In this document: positions 7,881 to 15,789 of the stretch, in pieces | Layout of the letters: each line of letters begins with the position of its first letter | Position numbering within the stretch: the first letter of the stretch is position 1 | Assembly (NCBI GenBank): GCA_900551135.1 | Contig: URUX01000005.1 | Coordinates: 1 to 32,330, forward strand | Direction of reading: 5' to 3' | Origin: an uncultured Clostridium sp. | Lineage (GTDB): Bacteria > Bacillota > Clostridia > Lachnospirales > Lachnospiraceae | DNA: 32,330 bases | The notes under the pieces: generated by a model | Told to the model about the DNA's origin: nothing | Seen by the model: the letters and a program-made list of their open reading frames with translations, nothing else | The model's database searches: none | Position numbers and translations under genes: made by a program

Positions 7881-8594
7881 ATGGAAAAAGCAGGCGAATT
7901 ATCAAATATAAAAAGAAAACTGCTGGCAGAGCAGGTAGAAGAGCGGATTTATCGTTATATTTTGGATACGCCGCTGGAGGTTGGCGCCAAGCTTCCCAAT
8001 GAGTTTGAACTGGGAGAACTGTTTGGCGTAGGGCGAAGCACTATTCGGGAGGCGGTAAAGCTGCTGGCATCCAGGGGAGTGCTGGAGGTCAGAAGAGGTT
8101 CGGGAACCTATGTAATGAATAAAACTCCGGCGGATTTAGATCCTCTTGGTCTGCAGGGGCTGGGAGATCGGATGAGCCTGGCTTTGGATTTGGCAGACGT
8201 CAGAATCCTGTTAGAGCCAGGAATTGCGGAAATGGCGGCCCGAAATGCTACAGAGGAAAATATTGCGGAACTGAAGCTTATATGCGGAAAAGTAGAAGAG
8301 AAGATGAGAAACGGGCAGGATTATGTCCAGGATGATATCGAGTTTCATACCTGCGTGGCAAAGTGCTCTCAAAACCGTGTAATCGGACAGCTGATTCCGA
8401 TTATTGACACAGCGGTTATGGTATTTGTCAATGTAACGCATAAAATGCTGAAGGAAGAAACCATTGCCACTCACAGGGCGGTAGTAGATGCCATTGCAGG
8501 CCGGGATCCCATAGGGGCTAAAAGCGCCATGATGATGCACATGACGTATAACAGGAATTTGATCAAAGAGTTAATAAAGGAATCGAAAAAATAG
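7881..8594 (+). CDS. FadR-subfamily GntR transcriptional regulator
   Basis: This 237-residue DNA-binding protein has a winged helix at about 14-78 (ELFGVGRSTIREAVKLLASRG then the wing RRGSGTYV). A C-terminal FCD ligand-binding domain spans about 100-230. Candidate metal ligands of the FCD fold are D152 or nearby, H156, H198 and H220. FCD regulators usually sense sugar acids or other carboxylates. It lies directly upstream of the IlvD/Edd dehydratase and GntP permease and is separated from them by a terminator and promoter. It is therefore the likely local repressor, released by an aldonate, uronate or keto-deoxy acid. The ATG has TAAGG five bases upstream. The effector and operator are not known. 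Confidence 0.88.
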   Translation: MEKAGELSNIKRKLLAEQVEERIYRYILDTPLEVGAKLPNEFELGELFGVGRSTIREAVKLLASRGVLEVRRGSGTYVMNKTPADLDPLGLQGLGDRMSLALDLADVRILLEPGIAEMAARNATEENIAELKLICGKVEEKMRNGQDYVQDDIEFHTCVAKCSQNRVIGQLIPIIDTAVMVFVNVTHKMLKEETIATHRAVVDAIAGRDPIGAKSAMMMHMTYNRNLIKELIKESKK

Positions 8595-8619
8595 AAGTAT
8601 TACGAATCTGGATAGAAAA

Positions 8620-8675
8620 AACGCGGCTGAAGCGATGAGGGACTGGACGTCTCGAATTTGCAGCCGTGTTTTTTT
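8620..8675 (+). terminator. Intrinsic terminator after the regulator gene
   Basis: AACGCGGCTG (8620-8629) pairs with CAGCCGTGTT (8661-8670) with one G-U pair, and a run of seven T (8669-8675) follows. The loop is long (about 31 bases) and may hold inner structure. Confidence 0.75.
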
Positions 8676-8722
8676 GCATTTCTGTCGGATAAAGGGAAAA
8701 GTTAATTATATAATCTGATGAC

Positions 8723-8751
8723 TTGCGCAAATAATGGATTTATGATAGGAT
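8723..8751 (+). promoter_or_regulatory. Promoter and candidate operator of the dehydratase-permease unit
   Basis: TTGCGC (8723-8728) and an extended -10, TGATAGGAT (8743-8751), have a 17-base spacer between the -35 and TAGGAT. The -35 sits inside a perfect 8-base palindrome TTGCGCAA (8723-8730), a possible operator half-site for the FadR-type regulator upstream. A second short palindrome, TCATATGA, lies at about 8766-8773. Confidence 0.4.
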
Positions 8752-8818
8752 AAAACCATAAAACATCATATGACTTTTGCGAAACTAGAAAATAATAAAC
8801 AATATAAGGGAGGATATT

Positions 8819-10540
8819 ATGGAACTGAACAGTCAAAAAGTGAGAAAGCTGGCTCCGGAGAATGACCCGTTAAAAATCGGTATGGGATGGACGGTAGAAG
8901 ATTTGGACAAACTCCAGATTTTAGTGGAAAGTACTTTTGGCGACAGCCATCCTGGCAGCGCCCACTTAAATATTTTTGTGGAAGAAGCTATGAGAGGCAT
9001 TCAGGAGGAGGGCGGAAAAGGCGCCAGATATTACACTACAGACATCTGCGACGGCATTGCTCAGGGACATGACGGTATTAATTATTCTCTGGCTCACCGC
9101 GATATGATTGCCAATATGATTGAAATCCACGGCAGTTCTACAGGCTTTGACGGCGGCGTATTTATTGCAAGCTGTGACAAATCCGTACCTGCCTGTCTGA
9201 TGGGACTGGCAAGACTGGATATGCCTTCTATTGTGATTACCGGCGGTGTTATGGATGCAGGTCCGGATCTGCTGACCTTAGAGCAGATTGGCATGTACTC
9301 TGCTATGTGCCAGAGAGGGGAGATTACAGAAGAGAAGTTCCGGTATTACCAGCACCATGCATGTCCGTCCTGCGGCGCATGTTCCTTTATGGGAACTGCT
9401 TCCACCATGCAGGTAATGGCAGAGGCTTTGGGACTTATGCTTCCTGGTTCTGCTCTGATGCCGGCTGCCTGTGAGGATTTAAAGGATATGGCTTATCAGG
9501 CAGGAAAGCAGATTATGAAACTGGCCAGGATGGGGCTAAAGGCCAGTGATATTGTAACCATGAAATCTTTTGAAAATGCCATTATGGTACATGCTGCAAT
9601 TTCCGGTTCTACCAATTCCCTCCTTCACATTCCGGCCATGGCTCACGAGTTGGGATTGGAACTGGATTCTGACACCTTTGACCGGATGCACAGGGGTGCT
9701 CATTATCTGTTGGATATCCGTCCGGCAGGCAAGTGGCCGGCTCAGTTCTTCTACTATGCAGGCGGCGTACCGGCAGTTATGGAAGAGATTAAGTCTATGC
9801 TTCATCTGGATGTGATGACCGTAACAGGAAAGACCCTGGGAGAGAACCTGGAAGAATTAAAAAAGAACGGTTTTTACGATAAATGTGAAGAGTATTTAAA
9901 GAAATGGGGATTAAAGAGAACGGATGTAATCCGTACCTTTGACAATCCAATCGGCACCGATGGCACAGTAGCAATTTTAAAGGGCAACCTGGCTCCGGAA
10001 GGTTCGGTAGTAAAGCATTCTGCAGTTCCAAAAGAGATGTTTCAGGCAGTCCTTCGGGCAAGACCGTTTGACTGTGAAGAAGACGCCATTGCAGCGGTAT
10101 TGTCTCGCAAGATTCAGCCAGGGGACGCCGTATTTATCCGTTATGAAGGGCCAAAAGGTTCCGGTATGCCGGAGATGTTTTATACCACAGAAGCCATCGC
10201 TTCCGATCCGGAACTGGGAAAGAGCATTGCGCTGATTACAGACGGCAGATTCTCCGGCGCTTCTAAGGGCCCGGCAATCGGTCATGTATCTCCGGAAGCA
10301 GCAGAAGGCGGCCCCATTGCTCTGGTAGAAGAAGGAGATTTGATTAAGATTGACATTCCGGAAAGAATCCTGGAAATCGTGGGAATTAATGGAAAAGAAC
10401 TTCCGAAAGAAGAAGTGGACAAGATTCTTGCAGAGCGGAAACAGGCATGGCAGCCAAAGCCTGCAAAATATACAAAGGGCGTATTAAAGATTTATTCTGA
10501 ACATGCCGTATCTCCGATGAAGGGCGGATATATGGTTTAA
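8819..10540 (+). CDS. IlvD/Edd family dehydratase, probably acting on a sugar acid
   Basis: This 573-residue Fe-S dehydratase removes water from a 2,3-dihydroxy acid to give a 2-keto-3-deoxy acid. Cluster ligands are C77 (TDICDGIAQGHDG), C119 (SCDKSVPAC, with K121 near the Mg site) and C188 in CPSCGACSFMGTAS. The C-terminal region has the conserved GRFSGASKGPAIGHVSPEA segment. The family contains dihydroxy-acid dehydratase (branched-chain amino acids), 6-phosphogluconate dehydratase and aldonate dehydratases. No ilvB, ilvN or ilvC is nearby. A GntP permease follows and an FCD regulator precedes, so a gluconate, pentonate or mannonate substrate is more likely than dihydroxyisovalerate. AGGGAGG lies before the ATG. 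The family is certain; the substrate is inference. Confidence 0.9.
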   Translation: MELNSQKVRKLAPENDPLKIGMGWTVEDLDKLQILVESTFGDSHPGSAHLNIFVEEAMRGIQEEGGKGARYYTTDICDGIAQGHDGINYSLAHRDMIANMIEIHGSSTGFDGGVFIASCDKSVPACLMGLARLDMPSIVITGGVMDAGPDLLTLEQIGMYSAMCQRGEITEEKFRYYQHHACPSCGACSFMGTASTMQVMAEALGLMLPGSALMPAACEDLKDMAYQAGKQIMKLARMGLKASDIVTMKSFENAIMVHAAISGSTNSLLHIPAMAHELGLELDSDTFDRMHRGAHYLLDIRPAGKWPAQFFYYAGGVPAVMEEIKSMLHLDVMTVTGKTLGENLEELKKNGFYDKCEEYLKKWGLKRTDVIRTFDNPIGTDGTVAILKGNLAPEGSVVKHSAVPKEMFQAVLRARPFDCEEDAIAAVLSRKIQPGDAVFIRYEGPKGSGMPEMFYTTEAIASDPELGKSIALITDGRFSGASKGPAIGHVSPEAAEGGPIALVEEGDLIKIDIPERILEIVGINGKELPKEEVDKILAERKQAWQPKPAKYTKGVLKIYSEHAVSPMKGGYMV

Positions 10541-10615
10541 AGGGAAAAGGTAACGTAAAGAACGTGTTGGATGTCGTCAGCTCTGGGGCTGGCGGCATCA
10601 TCAGGAGGGATAAAA

Positions 10616-11971
10616 ATGGATGCAGCAGCTGCGCTTAATCCGACCAGGCTGGTAATTGCAGCTTTAATCGGTTTAGTAATTTTATTGGTTTTAATTATCA
10701 AGTTTAATATTCAGGCTATGATTGCGATTTTAATCGGCGCTTTGTCTATAGGGCTGATGGCAGGAATGCCTTTTGAACAGATTATAACGGCAGTCAATGA
10801 CGGTATTGGAAACACTTTAAAAGGCATCGCTTTGTTAGTGGGACTTGGTTCCATGTTTGGAGCCATACTAGAAACGTCGGGAGGCGCACAAAGTATTGCC
10901 GTGACAATGGTAAAGAAATTTGGAGATGAGAAAGCGGCCTGGGCGTTAGGAATTACCGGTCTGGTAATCGCCATGCCAGTATTCTTTGACGCTGGTTTGA
11001 TTATTCTGATTCCGCTGGCATTTTCACTGGCAAAGAGAACCAAGCGTTCTTCTCTGTTTTACGCAATTCCGCTTTTGGCAGGTCTTGCAGTAGGACATGC
11101 ATTTATTCCGCCTACGCCAGGGCCAGTTTTGGTAGCAACTATGCTGAACGTAGAACTGGGCTGGGTAATTCTGGTTGGCATTTTCTGCGGAACCGTGGCA
11201 ATGATTGTGGCAGGGCCGGTTTGGGGAGCTGTATGCGGCAGAAAATATCAGATTGCCATTCCGGAATATCTGGCAAATCAGGAAGAATTTGACGAGAGTA
11301 AACTTCCTAAGTTTAGTACCATTGTGGGTATTATTATGATTCCATTAGTACTGATTATTTTGGATTCTATCGCAGGGGTAATTCCGGCTATGGCTCCGAT
11401 TCAGCCGATTTTAGGATTCCTGGGCGAGCCTTTTGTAGCCCTTTTGATTGCAACAGTTGCAGCTATGTTTATTTTAGGATATCAGCACGGTTATACGAAC
11501 AAGGAACTGGAGAAGGTTATGACCAAGTCCTTAGAGCCTACGGGAATGATTCTTCTGGTAACCGCCAGCGGCGGCGTTCTCCGCTATATGCTTCAGTACT
11601 CTGGCCTTGGTGATGTAATCGGAAACGCAGTATCCTCAGCAGCTCTTCCGATGGTAGTGGTAGCCTTTGCAGTAGCGGCATTGGTACGTATTTCTGTTGG
11701 TTCTGCAACGGTAGCTATGACGATGGCGGCTGGAATCATTGCGGCAATGCCTGGAATCGCAGAATATTCTCCATTGTATCTGGCATGTATTACCGCAGCT
11801 ATTGCAGGCGGTTCTACCGTATGCTCCCACTTTAATGACTCTGGTTTCTGGCTGGTAAAATCCCTTATCGGCATGGATGAAAAGACTACATTAAAGACAT
11901 GGACCATTATGGAGACGCTGGTTGGTGGAACTGGATTCGTGGTGGCTTTGATTATTTCATTCTTTGCATAA
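10616..11971 (+). CDS. GntP family gluconate/sugar-acid permease
   Basis: This 451-residue integral membrane protein has about 12 hydrophobic segments. The text matches the GntP (gluconate:H+ symporter) family, for example VLIPLAFSLAKRT-like, GHAFIPPTPGPV at about 155 and the C-terminal GGSTVCSHFNDSGFW motif, which is very characteristic. Family members carry gluconate, idonate, fructuronate, glycerate or related acids. The start at 10616 follows AGGAGGG (10603-10609) at a good distance. An upstream in-frame ATG at 10571 has no such site and would add 15 non-hydrophobic residues, so it was not used. It is very likely cotranscribed with the dehydratase. The exact substrate is unknown. Confidence 0.93.
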   Translation: MDAAAALNPTRLVIAALIGLVILLVLIIKFNIQAMIAILIGALSIGLMAGMPFEQIITAVNDGIGNTLKGIALLVGLGSMFGAILETSGGAQSIAVTMVKKFGDEKAAWALGITGLVIAMPVFFDAGLIILIPLAFSLAKRTKRSSLFYAIPLLAGLAVGHAFIPPTPGPVLVATMLNVELGWVILVGIFCGTVAMIVAGPVWGAVCGRKYQIAIPEYLANQEEFDESKLPKFSTIVGIIMIPLVLIILDSIAGVIPAMAPIQPILGFLGEPFVALLIATVAAMFILGYQHGYTNKELEKVMTKSLEPTGMILLVTASGGVLRYMLQYSGLGDVIGNAVSSAALPMVVVAFAVAALVRISVGSATVAMTMAAGIIAAMPGIAEYSPLYLACITAAIAGGSTVCSHFNDSGFWLVKSLIGMDEKTTLKTWTIMETLVGGTGFVVALIISFFA

Positions 11972-12010
11972 AAGGATACAAGTACATATTTTTTGATAAA
12001 TTTCCCCACA

Positions 12011-12055
12011 ACAAAAGGGGCAGGACAGCTGATATGGCTGGCCTGCTCCTTTTGT
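12011..12055 (+). terminator. Hairpin terminator after the permease
   Basis: ACAAAAGGGGCAGG (12011-12024) pairs with CCTGCTCCTTTTGT (12042-12055), 14 positions with one G-U pair. The T-rich part lies within the stem itself. It separates the permease gene from the Rpn gene promoter. Confidence 0.7.
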
Positions 12056-12104
12056 GTAGAAGAGGATTCCTTTATCAAAGAAGCGTATTGCGAAAGGACT
12101 TATC

Positions 12105-12132
12105 TTGAAAGTTTCGTTAGATATGATATAAT
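12105..12132 (+). promoter_or_regulatory. Strong promoter of the Rpn-family gene
   Basis: TTGAAA (12105-12110), a 16-base spacer and TGATATAAT (extended -10, 12124-12132) make one of the best consensus promoters in the window. Initiation near 12139 leaves a leader of about 30 bases before the ATG at 12169. Confidence 0.65.
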
Positions 12133-12168
12133 CGTTTTATAGAATTCCTCTGTGGAAATGGAGGAAAG

Positions 12169-13080
12169 ATGAAGAAACGAAAGACGTTACAGGATCTGAC
12201 AATTAAAGATAATTTTTTATTTGGCGCAGTTATGCAGGTGGAAGAGAACTGCAGAGATTTCCTTGAGATGGTATTGGGATTTTCCATTGCCCGTGTAGTG
12301 GTAAGCAAGGAAAAGAGCATGGTGTATCATCCGGAGTATAAGGGTGTCCGTTTGGATATTTATGCAGAGGACGAGAATCACACCCATTACAATGTAGAGA
12401 TGCAGATGCGGAGGAAAAAAGCCCTTGGAAAGAGGAGCCGCTATTATCATAGCCAGATGGTTATAGAAGCATTGGAAAGCGGAGAAGATTACGAGACAAT
12501 TCCAGCTACATTTGTAATCTTTTTATGCGACTTCGACCCATTTAGTCAGAAACTATACTGCTATACCTTTGAAAGCGAGTGCAAAGAGGATAAAAGTGTG
12601 GAGCTGGAGGATGGCTGTCATACGATTTTTTTAAGCACGAAAGGAACGAATGATGGGGATGTTTCGCCGGAGCTTGTTCGATTTTTGAGATTTGTAACGG
12701 CTGAGGGAAAAGAAAGCGAAGGGGATTTTGGAGATGAACTGGTAAGAAGGTTCCAAAGCACCATTCGAGAAATCAAGGCAGATCGAGAAATGGGAGGGCG
12801 TTATATGATTTTTGAAGAGATGCTGCGAGAAGAAAAAATGGAAGGACGACTGGAAGGAAAACAGGAAGGTATGCTGGAAGGCAGTCTGGAGGCGAAAAAA
12901 GAATTTATTTTAGAGTTTCTGGAAGAACTGGGCGATATTCCGGCGGAAATGAGAGATGAGATTGAAAGCCTGAGAGAGCCGGAGCAATTGAAAGCGCTGC
13001 ATAAGATGGCAGCCAAAGCCGATTCTATCTGTGAATTTGCGGAAAAGGCAGAAATATACTTTCGTTCAGAAGAAAAGTAG
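12169..13080 (+). CDS. Rpn-family recombination-promoting nuclease / PD-(D/E)XK transposase-like protein
   Basis: This 303-residue protein has the Rpn (transposase_31-like) layout. The N-terminus is FGAVMQVEENCRDFLEMVLG. The nuclease core is RLDIYAEDE (D63) followed by NVEMQ (E77 and Q79), then RYYHSQM (Y92, Y93, H94, Q96). E. coli Rpn proteins are DNA endonucleases linked to recombination and, in later work, to phage defence. The C-terminal third has the typical EGRLEGKQEGMLEGSLEAK repeat (about 221-241), then a charged helical tail. GGAGG sits four bases before the ATG. It has its own promoter and lies between sugar-acid genes, which suggests cargo rather than a metabolic partner. It also has a strong internal start (see next entry). 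No inverted repeats or target duplication were recognised. Confidence 0.88.
   Translation: MKKRKTLQDLTIKDNFLFGAVMQVEENCRDFLEMVLGFSIARVVVSKEKSMVYHPEYKGVRLDIYAEDENHTHYNVEMQMRRKKALGKRSRYYHSQMVIEALESGEDYETIPATFVIFLCDFDPFSQKLYCYTFESECKEDKSVELEDGCHTIFLSTKGTNDGDVSPELVRFLRFVTAEGKESEGDFGDELVRRFQSTIREIKADREMGGRYMIFEEMLREEKMEGRLEGKQEGMLEGSLEAKKEFILEFLEELGDIPAEMRDEIESLREPEQLKALHKMAAKADSICEFAEKAEIYFRSEEK
12805..13080 (+). CDS. Possible internal in-frame product of the Rpn gene (C-terminal fragment)
   Basis: Codon 213 of the Rpn gene is ATG (12805), preceded by GGGAGGG (12792-12798) with six bases between. That is an ideal ribosome binding site, as good as the gene's own. Translation from here would give a separate 91-residue protein (MIFEEMLREEKMEGRLEG onward) that lacks the nuclease core and keeps the EG-repeat and helical tail. 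Reports on E. coli rpn genes describe such internal starts making small proteins that restrain the full-length toxin. Whether that applies here is inference. GGxAGG-like codons (Met-Gly-Gly-Arg) could also arise by chance. Confidence 0.45.
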   Translation: MIFEEMLREEKMEGRLEGKQEGMLEGSLEAKKEFILEFLEELGDIPAEMRDEIESLREPEQLKALHKMAAKADSICEFAEKAEIYFRSEEK

Positions 13081-13092
13081 AAATAGAAATTC

Positions 13093-13150
13093 AGTGATGA
13101 TTCTGCATCACTAGACACCAATCTGTCCCAATGCCGTCTATGGCATTGGG
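13093..13150 (+). other. Two consecutive hairpins after the Rpn gene
   Basis: AGTGATG/CATCACT (13093-13099 and 13106-13112) and CCCAATGCC/GGCATTGGG (13127-13135 and 13142-13150) each have six-base loops. Neither is followed by a T-run. They probably protect or end the Rpn transcript; a mobile-element end is possible but no matching copy was seen at the other side. Confidence 0.5.
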
Positions 13151-13207
13151 TCTATAAAAACTTTTAAAAAGAGTCTTACTAGTTCAGTAATTTACCAGTA
13201 TTGGAAA

Positions 13208-13236
13208 TAGACAGAGACCACCCATTCGTGTATAAT
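13208..13236 (+). promoter_or_regulatory. Promoter of the fructuronate-reductase-like gene
   Basis: TAGACA (13208-13213) and a perfect TATAAT (13231-13236) are separated by 17 bases. Initiation near 13243 gives a leader of about 60 bases with AAGGAGG at about 13290 before the ATG. The gene can therefore be expressed independently of the permease and Rpn genes. Confidence 0.7.
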
Positions 13237-13303
13237 GAGAAGTACGAAGCTTTAGAAAAAGTTGCCCGTTAAATTGACTGATAAGGCCTAAGGAGGAAAT
13301 CGG

Positions 13304-14914
13304 ATGAAATTAAATTATGAAGGACTGAAAGACACACAGGGCTGGGAAAAAGCAGGCGTAGCGCTTCCAAAATTTGACTGGAAGAAGATGTGTGAGGAAA
13401 CGGAGAAAAATCCAGTATGGCTTCATTTTGGAGCAGGCAACATTTTCCGCGGATTTATTGCAGATTTGCAGCAGGTATTGCTGGAAGAGGGCTGTGAGAC
13501 CAGCGGAATTGTAGCGGCAGATACCTTTGACTACGATATTATTGATAAAATTTACACACCATATGACAGCATGACTATGATGGTCAGCTTAAAGCCCGAT
13601 GGGAACACGGATAAAAAGGTAATTGCATCCATTGCAAAAGGCCTGAGGGCAGACAGCAAAGACGAGTCTCAGTGGAGCGAGTTGAAGAAGATTTTTACCA
13701 GCCCGTCTCTTCAGATGGTCAGCTACACCATTACAGAAAAGGGATACAGTTTAAGAACCATGAGCGGCGAATTGTCGGGGCTGGCATTAAAGGATATGGA
13801 AGAAGGGCCGAAAGCACCGATTCATGCCATGGGTGTTACAGCTGCGCTGTTATATGAGCGTTATCTGGCAGGAGCAGCGCCGATTGCCATGGTCAGCATG
13901 GACAACTGCTCTCATAATGGAGCCAAGTTAAAAGCGGGTGTTACGGAAATTGCAGAAGCCTGGGCAGAAAAAGGTCTGGTGGAGAAAGAGTTTATTCAGT
14001 ATTTAGAGGATGAAACGAAAGTGTCGTTCCCATGGAGTATGATTGACAAGATTACTCCAAGACCGGCAAAAGAGATTGAAGTTCAGTTAGAGGAACTGGG
14101 AATTGAGGCCATGGCGCCGGTTATTACCAGTAAAAATACCTATATTGCGCCTTTTGTAAATGCTGAGATTCCGCAGTATCTGGTTATTGAAGACCGATTC
14201 CCTAACGGCCGTCCAGCTCTGGAAAAGGCAGGAGTTTACATGACTGACAGGGAAACGGTTAATATGACCGAGAGAATGAAGGTTACCACCTGTCTGAATC
14301 CTCTTCATACGGCTTTGGCTGTTTACGGCTGCCTGTTAGGCTATAAGAGCATTGCAGAGGAAATGAAGGACAAGGATCTGGTAGCTCTGATTGAACATAT
14401 CGGATATGACGAAGGAATGCCGGTTGTAACCGATCCTGGAATCATCAGGCCAATGGACTTTATTAAGGAAGTAGTGGAAGAGAGACTTCCAAATCCGTTT
14501 ATTCCGGATATGCCTCAGCGAATTGCGACCGACACCAGCCAGAAGGTTTCCATTCGTTTTGGCGAGACGATCAAGTCCTATATGGCTCACCCGGATATGG
14601 ATGCTTCCAGTCTGACCTACATTCCGCTGGCTCTTGCAGGATGGCTGCGCTACCTGTTAAAAGTAGATGATGCAGGAAATGAGATGCCGGTCAGCCCGGA
14701 TCCGATGTTAGACCAGTTAAGCCAGGCCTTAGAGGGAATCAAAGTTGGAGAACCAGACAGTCTGCAGGGACAGTTAAAGCCGGTTCTGGAGAATGCAGGG
14801 GTATTTGGAGTGAATCTTTACGAAGCCGGACTTGGCGGAAGGATTGAAGAAATGGTTGGCAAGATGCTTGCGGGACCAGGAGCAGTGAGAAAGACCTTAG
14901 AAGAATATTTATAA
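13304..14914 (+). CDS. Mannitol dehydrogenase family oxidoreductase, probably D-fructuronate reductase
   Basis: This 536-residue polyol-specific long-chain dehydrogenase has an N-terminal Rossmann motif FGAGNIFRG (42-50), the SMDNCSHNG segment around D200-N201 and the family's catalytic pattern K326-x5-N332-x2-H335 (KVTTCLNPLH). The family includes mannitol-2-dehydrogenase, arabinitol dehydrogenase, UxaB (tagaturonate) and UxuB (fructuronate to mannonate). At 536 residues it is longer than E. coli UxuB, but Clostridia have this length. The sugar-acid genes upstream support an UxuB-like role. No uxuA (mannonate dehydratase) is present in the window. AAGGAGG precedes the ATG. The family is secure and the substrate likely but unproven. 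Confidence 0.85.
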   Translation: MKLNYEGLKDTQGWEKAGVALPKFDWKKMCEETEKNPVWLHFGAGNIFRGFIADLQQVLLEEGCETSGIVAADTFDYDIIDKIYTPYDSMTMMVSLKPDGNTDKKVIASIAKGLRADSKDESQWSELKKIFTSPSLQMVSYTITEKGYSLRTMSGELSGLALKDMEEGPKAPIHAMGVTAALLYERYLAGAAPIAMVSMDNCSHNGAKLKAGVTEIAEAWAEKGLVEKEFIQYLEDETKVSFPWSMIDKITPRPAKEIEVQLEELGIEAMAPVITSKNTYIAPFVNAEIPQYLVIEDRFPNGRPALEKAGVYMTDRETVNMTERMKVTTCLNPLHTALAVYGCLLGYKSIAEEMKDKDLVALIEHIGYDEGMPVVTDPGIIRPMDFIKEVVEERLPNPFIPDMPQRIATDTSQKVSIRFGETIKSYMAHPDMDASSLTYIPLALAGWLRYLLKVDDAGNEMPVSPDPMLDQLSQALEGIKVGEPDSLQGQLKPVLENAGVFGVNLYEAGLGGRIEEMVGKMLAGPGAVRKTLEEYL

Positions 14915-14965
14915 AACATTGTGAGAAGAGCAGCTTTTTAGCGAGATTGTCACAAATATAAAACG

Positions 14966-15015
14966 AGGAAGCAGCGCCTTGCAGAGAAAGAGATCTGTGG
15001 GACGCTGCTCCTTTT
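14966..15015 (+). terminator. Terminator-like hairpin between dehydrogenase and HAD genes
   Basis: AGGA-A-GCAGCG (14966-14976, one bulged A) pairs with CGCTGCTCCT (15003-15012) and ends in four T. The HAD gene's ribosome binding site (GAAGGAG, about 15016-15022) begins immediately after, so it may be a partial or attenuating terminator. Confidence 0.55.
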
Positions 15016-15028
15016 GAAGGAGACATCA

Positions 15029-15649
15029 ATGATAAAAAATATCGTATTTGACATGGGAAAGGTACTGGTAGCGTATGAGGCAGATGCGGTTGCCAGACAT
15101 TTTATAGAAGACGAAACAGAACGGAAAGAAGTCTGCACCAGTGTTTTTGTTTCGCCAGAATGGCTGATGCTGGACATGGGGGTGATTTCAGAGGAAGATG
15201 CGCTGAAGAGAATGCAGTCCCGTCTGTCTTCTGAACATGCAAAGAACATGGCCCGTTTATGCCTCGAACACTGGCATGAATACAACATGTGGCCTATGGA
15301 GCCAGTTGGAGAACTGGTAAGGGATTTGAAAAAGAGGGGATTTGGCATTTACCTCTGCTCCAATGCGTCTTTGCGGCTGCTGGATTGTTACAAACAGGTG
15401 ATTCCGGCGATTGACTGTTTTGACGGGATTTTGTTTTCAGCGGAAGAAAAGTGCGTAAAGCCTCAGAAAGAGATTTATTTGAGACTGTTTGAAAAGTTCT
15501 CCTTAAAACCGGAAGAGTGCTTCTTCATTGACGATCTGGATTTAAACATTCAGGGAGCAAAGAATTGTGGGATGGATGGATACTGTTTTGCAGACGGAGA
15601 TGTGGAAAAACTGAAGACCGTTCTGGAAAACCTGCCCAATCCCGTCTGA
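15029..15649 (+). CDS. HAD-superfamily phosphatase, subfamily IA
   Basis: This 206-residue hydrolase has motif I IVFDMGKVLV with nucleophile D8, a cap region, motif II LCSNAS, the motif III lysine in KCVKPQKEIY and motif IV FFIDDLDLNIQGAKNCG. The FDxGxV form of motif I is typical of the YihX group (glucose-1-phosphate phosphatase) and related small-phosphate phosphatases. The start at 15029 follows GAAGGAG at normal spacing; an in-frame ATG at 15014 would add five residues and lies inside the preceding hairpin. The substrate is not deducible. Distance from the sugar-acid genes is small, but a pathway link is not supported by motif. Confidence 0.85.
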   Translation: MIKNIVFDMGKVLVAYEADAVARHFIEDETERKEVCTSVFVSPEWLMLDMGVISEEDALKRMQSRLSSEHAKNMARLCLEHWHEYNMWPMEPVGELVRDLKKRGFGIYLCSNASLRLLDCYKQVIPAIDCFDGILFSAEEKCVKPQKEIYLRLFEKFSLKPEECFFIDDLDLNIQGAKNCGMDGYCFADGDVEKLKTVLENLPNPV

Positions 15650-15722
15650 ATCGTTCCGGAATGCCTGGCTGGCAGAAATCCGGCTGCCGGAAACGGCTGC
15701 GAATACCTTGCCGGACAGTAAA

Positions 15723-15764
15723 AAGCCGCGGCACAGATGGCTGTCCATCTGTGTACCGCGGCTT
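15723..15764. terminator. Terminator between convergent HAD and hpf genes
   Basis: AAGCCGCGG-CACAGATGG (15723-15740) pairs with CCATCTGTG-TA-CCGCGGCTT (15745-15764), 18 base pairs with a two-base bulge and a four-base loop. On the minus strand five T follow, so it serves hpf best. On the plus strand the tract is weaker, but it probably stops both. Confidence 0.85.
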
Positions 15765-15789
15765 AAATGTTTAGAAGGTTTCTGATATT

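Noticed and set aside
8819..10540. Naming the dehydratase ilvD
   Set aside because: Family membership alone does not separate dihydroxy-acid from sugar-acid dehydratases, and the neighbours point to sugar acids, so no symbol was given.
12011..13150. Rpn gene as part of an insertion sequence
   Set aside because: No terminal inverted repeats or target-site duplication were seen. The hairpins at 13093-13150 have no partner at the other end.
15542..15748. Short frames on both strands around the HAD gene end
   Set aside because: They overlap the HAD coding end and the strong terminator and have no ribosome binding site.
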